In this document: in pieces, positions 18,601 to 25,630 of the stretch
Numbering within the stretch: position 1 is the first letter of the stretch
Layout: the number at the start of each line of letters is the position of its first letter
NCBI RefSeq assembly: GCF_023227875.1
Contig: NZ_JALOCH010000005.1
Span: forward strand, 62,001 to 126,000
Source of the DNA: Methanoregula sp.
Lineage (GTDB): Archaea; Halobacteriota; Methanomicrobia; Methanomicrobiales; Methanospirillaceae
Length of the DNA stretch: 64,000 bases
Direction: 5' to 3'
Notes under the pieces: model-generated
The model's database searches: none
What the model was told of the DNA's origin: nothing
Seen by the model: the letters and a program-made list of their open reading frames with translations, nothing else
Position numbers and translations under genes: made by a program

Positions 18601-19158
18601 GCAGAAATCTATACCGTGGTATATCAGAAAAACCATGATAAAAAGATGCTTGCGCATGCGATCCAGATCACCAAATCCATCGATGATGACGAGACCCGGT
18701 TTTACCGTCTTGAACAGCTGGGATATACGGAGATGTATGAAATCACTCCACAGTTTGTGAAAATCAAATCGCTTTCAGAACGGATGGTGAGTGAGGGCAT
18801 TCATCCGAACCATGTCGCTGCGCTGGAACGACTGGTGAGGACCGTGGCAGACCGGGGAAAAGAGGCAGTCTTTTTCTGTTACCTTTCCATTTACTTTAAA
18901 AAGAAGGGACAGGAAAAACTCTCCCGGAAGATGCTCCAGAATTCAATAAAAGAGGCCCGGATTATCCGGCCACTGACCCGGAGATCATTTGTCATGTGCG
19001 ATATCGCATTGAAAATATTTGCAGCCGGTTGTGAACAGACCGCCCAGGAAATTCTCGATCTTGCCATTGATGCTGCAACCAATATCCGCCAGTCTTCATC
19101 ACGGGATGAAGTGTTCGACGAGCTGGGTCTTGCGATCAAGATTATGCAGAGAATGTAA
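15601..19158 (+). CDS. Giant alpha-solenoid helical-repeat protein
   Basis: A 1185-residue protein with no signal peptide or transmembrane segment. It is built of degenerate helix-pair repeats of roughly 40-45 residues (pattern R-x3-L/I-x2-IA...A-x4-L/I-x2-A-x2-L...I), for example around residues 100-150, 215-235, 560-640 and 700-760. This resembles TPR/ARM-type solenoids used as protein-binding scaffolds. No catalytic motif is seen. ATG 15601 follows GTGAT by 8 nt. acyP starts 2 nt after its stop, so the two are cotranscribed. It is probably a cytoplasmic scaffold; partner unknown. Family name not recognised. Confidence 0.75.
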   Translation: MVRSAEIFQDIQKVLTPEDWKSLESVITGIENLQGRRARKNIVTDINKIIIDTSLKSNNPSLLLALQEIQSTETDELFSRIIQQYIATKDNRWLESVFLLSEKIDKKSSQSRVFASIARDLIDAGVSGAAPNLIDQGMIILDRISFRKYRSEIMIDIIPLLIVWAITTRNQKLLNTSLFLIEEIGDISKRAVLHAELAKALATVAILEKNRTLFFDSIQSATNIHQKMRRQDCISEIIGKGAKSVFGKEMADIPQFLSNFNKSSHDAYLEIISALTEQLLERVRDKTQIITILEQLCQDQPDVTGTIVIDLLKKAERSGDLWFLSTAMDLQQHITDGDEFPVREMVRAGISVASTSNDMQVLIDLIPVLNKHCNPVVMSRIYLQFSQIMLSSGNFSFALSIFGKINQESESQSSYSDCLIQLLKEGILNDSIPLIHHNILLKLNADVVNNAIYRAIIDVCKDCSSKDLVSHILSIRNLILLHPKQDHLILESITILVDRGFLDSNDPSILIKFAESIREQALKERAISNIVIKIAKIGVRTKNRDFLQRAVGLTCEIDGQNTRSAALSSIIDEASILAAQQGDLDLLLRMKVWSNSLLEKDLVSYAMANIIDGVIKYAIDKQSCDALEEAYLIAEEINDPSLKTQLFERIAECFVKIGCILLKNQHTPSDSKDYSTRFLPFERGLGIIKNNVKSPQISLKIAGIIDIIISYSRTSNNLDYIVPLAMFAVEIENSYERDAMMSRIISNLNDEISHPNSTDPYETMAFLLKRNDLANSTPRTIGLIHRILQMVNDPYTRLTGLCDLADLLIWLRKSDYASQVLEDVVDHLDILTSGYQKVLVHTYLASSYSQIDLTIAEKYLMQAINQIDTIEFDKDATTRRQIVHAIVRLNTINPDTKWYTIAVQIVQKITEPVEYVNSLISVHNMVRQEKVRCRELIKFMEDAAEKITSPYEKASVLLNIIPLTMQNADNELPFNLLKKTETLTKKINIQSIADTIRNNIAEIYTVVYQKNHDKKMLAHAIQITKSIDDDETRFYRLEQLGYTEMYEITPQFVKIKSLSERMVSEGIHPNHVAALERLVRTVADRGKEAVFFCYLSIYFKKKGQEKLSRKMLQNSIKEARIIRPLTRRSFVMCDIALKIFAAGCEQTAQEILDLAIDAATNIRQSSSRDEVFDELGLAIKIMQRM

Positions 19159-19160
19159 TA

Positions 19161-19454
19161 ATGAAAACCGTTGAACTTTTTATCAGCGGCCGGGTCCAGA
19201 AAGTGGGATTCAGGGCATGCATCCGCAGGATTGCATCAGACCTGAATGTAGTCGGAACGGTGGCTAACCTTCCTGATGGCAGGGTTCAGGTATACGCAAC
19301 AGGAGAGCCGATGATCCTGGAAAAATTCGTATCAATGATCTATGGTTGTCCCCGTGCGGTAATACGGGATGTCCGGGTTGTTGAAATATCGTTCAGGGCA
19401 TTCGAGGGTTTTTCCATTCTTAAAAACGAACACAGGATCAGTACAGAATTTTAA
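19161..19454 (+). CDS. acyP: Acylphosphatase
   Basis: Hydrolyses acyl phosphates such as carbamoyl or 1,3-bisphosphoglyceroyl phosphate. The 97-residue protein has the canonical phosphate-binding loop with catalytic Arg (ISGRVQKVGFRA) and the following VANLPDGRVQVYATG, which contains the catalytic Asn. It starts 2 nt after the stop of the giant repeat protein. Its last 17 bp overlap the 3' end of the solo cas1 gene on the other strand. Confidence 0.93.
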   Translation: MKTVELFISGRVQKVGFRACIRRIASDLNVVGTVANLPDGRVQVYATGEPMILEKFVSMIYGCPRAVIRDVRVVEISFRAFEGFSILKNEHRISTEF

Positions 19455-20376
19455 ACTCTTGGTTGTGCCGGATTGCGTTATAAAGATTATTGACCTGCTC
19501 ATTGACTTTGTCAGTTAGCGATGACGTATAAAACGCTTTCATCATGGTATTGATCACGTCATCGGAAAGCATGCACCGGTCCTGGGTGATCTCAAAATCT
19601 GTCGGCACCAGTGTTTTTTTCGCCAGCAGAAAAACAATAGGATCAACCATATCAGCCTTCAACGGTTCTATCAGGTCATGGACCAGGCTCCCTTTACCTT
19701 CATACATCAGACCCAGATCCGGGTCGAGACGAGCACCAATCACTGCAACATAACAATTCCCGAATAACATCGCATAGCCGAACGAGAGCATAGCATTGAC
19801 AGGATCGATCTGGGGCCGCATGGTCCGTCTCCTGAACCCGAGATCCGGTGGCATATTCCGTGACATGATCTCATAATACATATCCGAGGTAAGTTTGTGC
19901 AATCTCCGGATTTCATCCAGTTTGATAAGATACTCCAGTTCCTCCTCAGATTTTTTAAGAAATTCCAGCTCACCTTCATAAAAAAGATGTACATTTTGTG
20001 ATTCCTGAAGACGTTCGATCGCAAAAAGACGCGATTTGGCCGATGCCTGCGCAAGGGCGATTGCATATCGCTGACGGGGGATGGTTTCCTGATACTTCCG
20101 TATTTCTTCCACCTTCCCGTCATTGTACGGCTTTATCGAGCCTATAGGGGTTCCATCAGGATCAAAAAACGTAATACAGGAACCATTTTTTACCAGGTGC
20201 GAGATGGTTGTGGAACTGATCGTGTGACCCCCGACAACGAGGAGGTTTTTGATTTGTTCAAGAGGGTAGTGATCGGTGCCGGTCTTCTTCTGGACAATCA
20301 GATGTTTCTGTGTCGATTTGATATGAGCGCCAAAACCACTAACCGACAACCAAGGATAATCCACTGCGATCAACAC
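19438..20376 (-). CDS. cas1: Stand-alone Cas1-family protein with altered metal ligands
   Basis: A 312-residue protein with the two-domain Cas1 layout: N-terminal beta domain (about 1-85) and C-terminal helical domain. Strong Cas1 lines are GFRRRTMRPQIDPVNAMLSF (180-199), YAMLFGNCYVAVIGARLDPDLG and SLVHDLIEPLKADMVDP. By alignment to the usual EG-x-AA and GFLH positions, the metal-binding Glu appears as His160 and the His as Tyr225; the Asp is kept (Asp234). No cas2, other cas gene, CRISPR array, polB or terminal repeat is in the window. This resembles the Cas1-solo groups reported in methanogens. GTG 20376 lies ~25 bp from a TATA box, suggesting a leaderless transcript. Confidence 0.88.
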   Translation of the reverse strand: MLIAVDYPWLSVSGFGAHIKSTQKHLIVQKKTGTDHYPLEQIKNLLVVGGHTISSTTISHLVKNGSCITFFDPDGTPIGSIKPYNDGKVEEIRKYQETIPRQRYAIALAQASAKSRLFAIERLQESQNVHLFYEGELEFLKKSEEELEYLIKLDEIRRLHKLTSDMYYEIMSRNMPPDLGFRRRTMRPQIDPVNAMLSFGYAMLFGNCYVAVIGARLDPDLGLMYEGKGSLVHDLIEPLKADMVDPIVFLLAKKTLVPTDFEITQDRCMLSDDVINTMMKAFYTSSLTDKVNEQVNNLYNAIRHNQEFKILY

Positions 20377-20395
20377 CGGAACAAGACAGTCTGAC

Positions 20396-20405
20396 TTTTA
20401 TAAAT
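20396..20405 (-). promoter_or_regulatory. TATA box of the solo cas1 gene
   Basis: TATTTATAAAAG is read on the minus strand. Its centre is about 25 bp before the GTG start, the normal archaeal TATA-to-transcription-start distance, so transcription would begin at or next to the start codon. Confidence 0.6.
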
Positions 20406-20542
20406 ACTACCACCAATCCACGGATTAATTCATCGTTTTGCGTTATGATATCGAATCCGGGTTTTATTCCGGATATAATCCCCATGAAAAACACTTATTT
20501 CGGTGGGTATAAACTATATCAGGGGAATATATACACGAGTCA

Positions 20543-20557
20543 TGTTATAGCATAACA
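20543..20557. promoter_or_regulatory. Palindromic candidate operator before the aryl-CoA ligase operon
   Basis: TGTTATAGCATAACA has two perfect 6-bp arms around AGC. It lies about 20 bp downstream of the TATA-like GGAATATATACA and directly abuts the AAGGTG ribosome binding site. A bound repressor would block initiation; an RNA hairpin would mask the binding site. Confidence 0.55.
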
Positions 20558-20568
20558 AGGTGCTACAG

Positions 20569-21858
20569 ATGTTCTGGGATAAAAAAATTGAGACCATGAA
20601 ACCGGCTGAGTTGAGAGAACTTCAACTCAAACGTCTGAAAAAAACACTCGATCAAGTTCAACATGTTGAATTTTACCGGAATCTTCTCTCTAAAGCCAAG
20701 ATAAAAAAGATATCCATCAAGTCTCTTGAGGACATCCAGAAGATACCATTTACTAAAAAACAGGACCTCAGGAACGGATACCCGTTTGGTTTTTTTGCAG
20801 TTCCGTTAAAAAAGATCGTCAGAATACACACCACCTCTGGCACAACGGGAAAACCGACGGTCGTCGGGTATACGCGAAATGATCTTGATAAATGGTCGGA
20901 TCTCATTGCCCGCAATATGACGATGGTCGGCATTACCGAGAACGATGTCTTCCAGAATATGGTCAATTACGGGATGTTCACCGGTGGGCTCGGGTTCCAT
21001 TACGGGGCCGAAAAAATCGGAATGACGGTCATCCCCAGCGCAACGGGAAATACCAAGCGCCAGATCGAGATGATCAACGATTTTGGTGTAACCACCATTC
21101 ATTGTACTCCCAGTTACGCCATGCACCTTTCCGAAGTTGCCGAAGAGATGGGAACAACTCTTGACAGTCTGAAGACAGGCCTTTTTGGAGCTGAACCCTG
21201 GTCAGAAAGTACCCGAAAAACACTGGAAAAGCGACTCGGAGTAACCGCGTACGATTCCTATGGTATGAGTGAACTTTTCGGGCCGGGTGTTGCGTTCGAA
21301 TGTCCGGAACGGGATGGTCTGCATATCTGGCATGACAGTTACCTTGTCGAGATTATCGATCCAAAGACCGGGGAACAGGTGTCGGATGGCGAACGAGGCG
21401 AGCTTGTGATAACGCCACTTGTAAAAGAAGCGATGCCACTACTGCGATACCGGACGGGAGATGTCACCATGCTCATGGAGGATGGCTGCCTGTGCAGGAG
21501 GGGAAAGAAGATTGCCCGGTTCACCGGAAGGAGCGATGACATGCTTGTTATCCGGGGCATCAACGTATTTCCCTCACAGATTGAGCATGTGCTCCTGAAG
21601 ATCCCGGAAGTAGGGAATCAATTTATGGTATATATTGACAGAATCAATCATCTGGATGAGATGACTGTCGATGTTGAGATCAACAGGGATTCGTTCAGCG
21701 GGGAGCTTGCTGATCTTGCACGACTTCAGAAAAAAGTTGTCAAGGAGCTTCGCGATTCGCTGGAACTGAGGACAACAGTCAGACTTGTCGAACCCGGATC
21801 GCTGCCACGATTTGAAGGAAAAGCAAAGAGAGTAATTGATCGAAGAGAGGCAATCTAA
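20569..21858 (+). CDS. paaK: Phenylacetate-CoA ligase family protein (first copy)
   Basis: An AMP-forming aryl-CoA ligase of 429 residues. Visible motifs are the P-loop HTTSGTTGKPTVVGYT, YGxxMFTGGLGFHYGAE, the adenine-binding AYDSYGMSELFGPG, LLRYRTGDV, and the hinge GRSDDMLVIRGINVFPSQIE. It activates arylacetates such as phenylacetate or indole-3-acetate. In methanogens these are salvaged to aromatic amino acids together with indolepyruvate oxidoreductase, which is not in this window. ATG 20569 is chosen because AAGGTG precedes it by 6 nt; GTG 20560 lies inside that site. It overlaps the second copy by 1 nt. Confidence 0.92.
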   Translation: MFWDKKIETMKPAELRELQLKRLKKTLDQVQHVEFYRNLLSKAKIKKISIKSLEDIQKIPFTKKQDLRNGYPFGFFAVPLKKIVRIHTTSGTTGKPTVVGYTRNDLDKWSDLIARNMTMVGITENDVFQNMVNYGMFTGGLGFHYGAEKIGMTVIPSATGNTKRQIEMINDFGVTTIHCTPSYAMHLSEVAEEMGTTLDSLKTGLFGAEPWSESTRKTLEKRLGVTAYDSYGMSELFGPGVAFECPERDGLHIWHDSYLVEIIDPKTGEQVSDGERGELVITPLVKEAMPLLRYRTGDVTMLMEDGCLCRRGKKIARFTGRSDDMLVIRGINVFPSQIEHVLLKIPEVGNQFMVYIDRINHLDEMTVDVEINRDSFSGELADLARLQKKVVKELRDSLELRTTVRLVEPGSLPRFEGKAKRVIDRREAI

Positions 21859-23159
21859 TGGTGTTATGGGATCCCCGCATTGAAGAGATGCCGAAAGAGG
21901 ACCTGCAGAGAATGCAGTATAAGCTGCTCAAGAGTCTTGTATACCGGCTGTATAGTTTTTCCCCCTTTTATCATGACCGTATGAAAGAACAGAATGTTCA
22001 TCCCGATGATATTCGCGAACTTTCTGATGTCCGCAAACTTCCGTTCATGTTCAAACGTGATTTACGAGACAATTACCCGGACAAAATATTCACCGCGACA
22101 AAAGAGGAACTGGTCAGGTACCATGTCTCCAGCGGGACAACCGGAAAACCAACCGTTGTCGGGTATACCCAGAACGATCTGGATCTCTGGACAACATCCC
22201 TTGCCCGGGGACTGACCTCAGCCGGGCTTGGAAGAGGTGACGTTATCCAGGTGAGTTACGGGTACGGATTGTTTACCGGGGGCCTCGGATTGCATTATGG
22301 CGCGGAGCGTATCGGTGCAACCGTTCTTCCGACCAGCGTTGGCAACACAGAACGCCAGGTCGAGTTGATGCAGGATCTCGGTGCAACCGCCATTGCATGT
22401 ACTCCATCATACCTCCTGCATATCGGGGAAGTTGCAGAAAAAATGGGGATCAATATTAAGAAAGATACGAAACTCCGGACCGCAATTCTCGGCGCAGAAC
22501 CATGGACAGAACGGATGCGCACCAGGATGGAAGACTGGCTGGGCATCAAGGCATACGATATTTACGGAACAAGTGAACTTTCCGGCCCCATGTTCACGGA
22601 ATGTTTAGAACAGAAAGGATTCCATATCTGGTCCGATCTGGCACTGGTTGAGATTATTGATCCCAAGACGGAAGAACCACTGGAAGCAGGTGAGAAGGGA
22701 GAACTCACGATCACCATACTCCAGAAAGAGGCCCTTCCCATGATACGGTACCGCATCGGCGATATCAGCTCAATGGAAACCGAAACCTGCGCCTGCGGAA
22801 GGACGCACCCGCGGATCCAGAGGATCCAGGGAAGAGTTGATGATATGCTGATCATCAGGGGGATCAACGTCTTCCCCTCACAAATCGAGTATGCCCTGAT
22901 GGGGATCCCGGAAGTAGGCCAGCATTTCCAGATCATTGTTGAACGAAAAGGAGCTCTTGACGACATGCTCGTCCGTGTTGAATTGAGCAAAGGATCATTC
23001 AGCGATAAGATCAACGATCTGATGAAGATACGTCAGAACGTTGAGCACCGGCTCAGGAATTCACTGAACGTGAATGTTGATGTGGAACTTGTTGAGCCGG
23101 GTTCATTGCCAAGGTTTGAGGGCAAATCGAAAAAAGTCATTGATAAGAGGTCGTTGTAA
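21858..23159 (+). CDS. paaK: Phenylacetate-CoA ligase family protein (second copy)
   Basis: A tandem paralogue of the preceding gene, 433 residues, with all AMP-ligase motifs (VSSGTTGKPTVVGYT, YGLFTGGLGLHYGAE, AYDIYGTSELSGP, MIRYRIGDI, GRVDDMLIIRGINVFPSQIE). It carries CACGRTHPR where the first copy has CLCRRGKK; the second cysteine pair could form a metal-binding loop. The two copies differ enough to suggest different substrates, such as phenyl- versus indolyl- or hydroxyphenylacetate. The ACT protein follows directly after its stop. Confidence 0.92.
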   Translation: MVLWDPRIEEMPKEDLQRMQYKLLKSLVYRLYSFSPFYHDRMKEQNVHPDDIRELSDVRKLPFMFKRDLRDNYPDKIFTATKEELVRYHVSSGTTGKPTVVGYTQNDLDLWTTSLARGLTSAGLGRGDVIQVSYGYGLFTGGLGLHYGAERIGATVLPTSVGNTERQVELMQDLGATAIACTPSYLLHIGEVAEKMGINIKKDTKLRTAILGAEPWTERMRTRMEDWLGIKAYDIYGTSELSGPMFTECLEQKGFHIWSDLALVEIIDPKTEEPLEAGEKGELTITILQKEALPMIRYRIGDISSMETETCACGRTHPRIQRIQGRVDDMLIIRGINVFPSQIEYALMGIPEVGQHFQIIVERKGALDDMLVRVELSKGSFSDKINDLMKIRQNVEHRLRNSLNVNVDVELVEPGSLPRFEGKSKKVIDKRSL

Positions 23160-23597
23160 ATGGACACGCAAAAATATGTGATCAAGCAGATCTCGATCTT
23201 TTCAGAAAATCGCCCGGGGCGTCTTGCGGCAATTGCCCATGCACTGGGAGAGGAGAAGGTCAACATTCTCGCGTTCAGTATTGCTGAAGCAAATGGTTTT
23301 GGGGTGGTCAGGGCACTCGTCGATCACCCGCAGAAAGCCCATGACAAGCTGCAATCCCTGGGTTTCAACATTGCCTTTACCGACGTTATTGCAGTCAAGA
23401 TGCAGGATAAGCCCGGAGGATTATTTGAAGTGGCAAAAATTCTGGGGGATGCGGGTATCAACATCGAATATTCCTATGCATATTCCGGGAAAGATGGGGC
23501 GGTACTTATCCTCCGTGTCGATCAGGTAGACGATGCGATAACAAAAATTGAAAAATCCGGTGCCACCCTGATGGAACGATCGGTCTTCCACGGATAA
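23160..23597 (+). CDS. Tandem ACT-domain protein
   Basis: A 145-residue protein with two ACT domains (about residues 5-70, QISIFSENRPGRLAAIAHAL; and 75-140, AVKMQDKPGGLFEVAKILG). ACT domains bind amino acids and regulate enzymes of amino-acid metabolism. The start codon follows the stop of the second aryl-CoA ligase with no gap, so it is the third gene of the operon. It probably senses an aromatic amino acid and controls the ligases; this is inferred from position. A T-run after the stop (23602-23610) may end the transcript. Confidence 0.88.
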   Translation: MDTQKYVIKQISIFSENRPGRLAAIAHALGEEKVNILAFSIAEANGFGVVRALVDHPQKAHDKLQSLGFNIAFTDVIAVKMQDKPGGLFEVAKILGDAGINIEYSYAYSGKDGAVLILRVDQVDDAITKIEKSGATLMERSVFHG

Positions 23598-23600
23598 TCG

Positions 23601-24887
23601 TTATTTTTTTTCCCATTTTATCAGGTGTGCGACTTCAGCGAGGGTACTTCCCCGCTGGATCTCTTCCCGTATGCGTTCTTCGTTTTTCCTGACTTCAAGC
23701 GCTCTCCGGGCAATTTCGTACGCACGTTCTGCAGGGATAACCACAACCCCGCTTTCGTCACCGACAATCCAGTCACCCGGCCGTACAAATTGTCCGCAGC
23801 ACTGGATCTCTGCATTGATCTCTCCCATACCTTTGGGTTCACCGGCATTGGGAACGATCGCTCTCGCAAAAAGGGGGAACTTCATTGCCCTGATATCATC
23901 GACATCGCGAACCGCACCATCGATAACAACCCCGTTAATCCCTCTTTTAACGCAACTGAGTGTTGCCAGTTCTCCCCATGGGGCAACGTGGATTCCGCCG
24001 TCATTATTGATAACGAGGACTTCTCCCGGTTTCGCTATATCGATCGCTTCAACAGGTTTCGCCCAGTCCCCGGCAAATGTCTGGACTGTGACAGCTTTTC
24101 CCACGATCTTCACATTGCCACATATCGAGACAATACCGGTCATCGCTCCCTTCCGGTGCATCGCATCCGTGATATTGGGTGCCGACACCTGCATGAGAAG
24201 ATCACGGATTTCTTCGTCCGTGGTTTTTTTCCGGAGGACTTTTTGTGAGGAGGTGTCCATGCCGGATCGGATTTTTTTCGTTGAACCGGTCACATCTGCT
24301 GATCGGACAATATTGCCTCCGACAATCACGATATCTGCACCACACCGTACTGCCTCCCCGGCATGATCCGCGTCGATTCCCCCGGCAACCGCGAGAAGAA
24401 TATGGATCTGACCTGATATCTTTGTTAAGAGTTCCACGGAATCCTTTCCCATCATCTGCTGGTCAATTCCAACATGCGCACAGATAATATGGACACCGAG
24501 CGATTCCAGATGCTTTGCACGGGATACCGGATCCCCGACATTGATCAGGTCCGCCATGATCCGTACCCCATAAAGCTGTGCGGCACGTATGGCGTCGGCA
24601 ATGACCGCATCATCTGCATCCGCAAGAATACAGATGACATCAGCACCGGCTTTTGCGGCCATCTCCACCTCAAGTGCCCCGGTGTCAGCAACTTTCATAT
24701 CCGCGACGATAACAGAGTCCGGAAACTGCTGGCGTAAGGATCGTACAACCTGCATGCCCTCGCTCTTTATAAGAGGAGTGCCGGCTTCAATCCATTCAGC
24801 CCCGCCATCCACAGATTCACGTGCGATCTGCAATGCACGATCCAGATCAAGGAGATCCAGTGCTACCTGTAGGATCGCATGTTTCAT
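23601..24887 (-). CDS. Bifunctional 3-hexulose-6-phosphate synthase / RraA-like protein
   Basis: A 428-residue fusion. Residues about 1-210 are a 3-hexulose-6-phosphate synthase of the OMP-decarboxylase fold (LQVALDLLDLDRALQIA, EAGTPLIKSEG, VADMKVADTGALEVEMA, AVAGGIDADHAGEAV, DIVIVGGNIVRS). Residues about 225-425 are an RraA/HMG-aldolase-like domain (ISAPNITDAMHRKGAM region, ATLSCVKRGINGVVIDGAVRD, VRPGDWIVGDESGVVVIP). In archaea lacking the oxidative pentose pathway, HPS run in reverse makes ribulose 5-phosphate from fructose 6-phosphate. The RraA part may be an aldolase or decarboxylase of unknown substrate. It is convergent with the ACT gene. Confidence 0.9.
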   Translation of the reverse strand: MKHAILQVALDLLDLDRALQIARESVDGGAEWIEAGTPLIKSEGMQVVRSLRQQFPDSVIVADMKVADTGALEVEMAAKAGADVICILADADDAVIADAIRAAQLYGVRIMADLINVGDPVSRAKHLESLGVHIICAHVGIDQQMMGKDSVELLTKISGQIHILLAVAGGIDADHAGEAVRCGADIVIVGGNIVRSADVTGSTKKIRSGMDTSSQKVLRKKTTDEEIRDLLMQVSAPNITDAMHRKGAMTGIVSICGNVKIVGKAVTVQTFAGDWAKPVEAIDIAKPGEVLVINNDGGIHVAPWGELATLSCVKRGINGVVIDGAVRDVDDIRAMKFPLFARAIVPNAGEPKGMGEINAEIQCCGQFVRPGDWIVGDESGVVVIPAERAYEIARRALEVRKNEERIREEIQRGSTLAEVAHLIKWEKK

Positions 24888-25073
24888 GATTACTGATCTG
24901 ATGTGCTGGATGCTTAATAATTACGAGAAGGGGAAGAACAATATAAGCGCTTTCTTTAGTTCTTGTGATCATAACGTTCACAGTGTAATGACGGAGAAAT
25001 TGGTTACGTAAAAAGATCCCTATAGTATTTGGAGATCCGTTATATCCCGCGGTTTTTTTCTTAAAAGAAAAAA

Positions 25074-25580
25074 TTATTTTTCTTCATATCGTTCGAAGAA
25101 CTGGATTTTTTTCTGGACTTTTTTTGGAACGATCGTGATCTCTGCGGGTAACCCGGCCGCCACTAAAGATACGAGAGTGTATTTGTCTGGTACATTCAGC
25201 ATTGTTCTCACGGTATCTGCATAGGGCTTCTTATCTCCAGCCACCCAGCAGGAAGAAACGCCATGGGCCTGTAATGCCAGAATCAGGTTCTCTGTTGCAG
25301 CACAGCAGTCTTCAAGATAATAGGTCTCGTTCTTTTCCCCAAAAACTGCAAAACATACTGCTGCATCTGTAATGAACCTGCCATTATCTGCAAATCCGGC
25401 AATTTTTTTTAGCATCTGCTTCTCTTTGATTACTCCGAAGAGCCAAGGCTGGACATTTCTCGCAGTAGGTGCCAGTGCTGCACACTCAATCGCATCCTGG
25501 ATCACATTCTCACCAACAGGATCCGGTTTGAATTTCCGGACACTATGACGGGATTTGATGACCGTAGTCACAACATTCAT
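25074..25580 (-). CDS. Nitroreductase-family FMN oxidoreductase
   Basis: A 168-residue flavoprotein of the nitroreductase fold. SRHSVRKFKPDPV gives the N-terminal FMN-phosphate-binding Arg pair, followed by ALAPTARNVQPWLFGVI, ENLILALQAHGVSSCWVAG and VSLVAAGLPAE near the end. Methanogens carry several such proteins and their substrates are mostly unknown. The start is uncertain: ATG 25580 gives normal family length, but GGTG lies only 1 nt before it, so a GTG three codons later is possible. The frame is open to 25625. It is adjacent to and codirectional with the surface protein upstream. Confidence 0.85.
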   Translation of the reverse strand: MNVVTTVIKSRHSVRKFKPDPVGENVIQDAIECAALAPTARNVQPWLFGVIKEKQMLKKIAGFADNGRFITDAAVCFAVFGEKNETYYLEDCCAATENLILALQAHGVSSCWVAGDKKPYADTVRTMLNVPDKYTLVSLVAAGLPAEITIVPKKVQKKIQFFERYEEK

Positions 25581-25630
25581 GCACCGTAATGGGAAATTCA
25601 GGTAATAAAATGTTGCGAAGTTCAAAAGAG

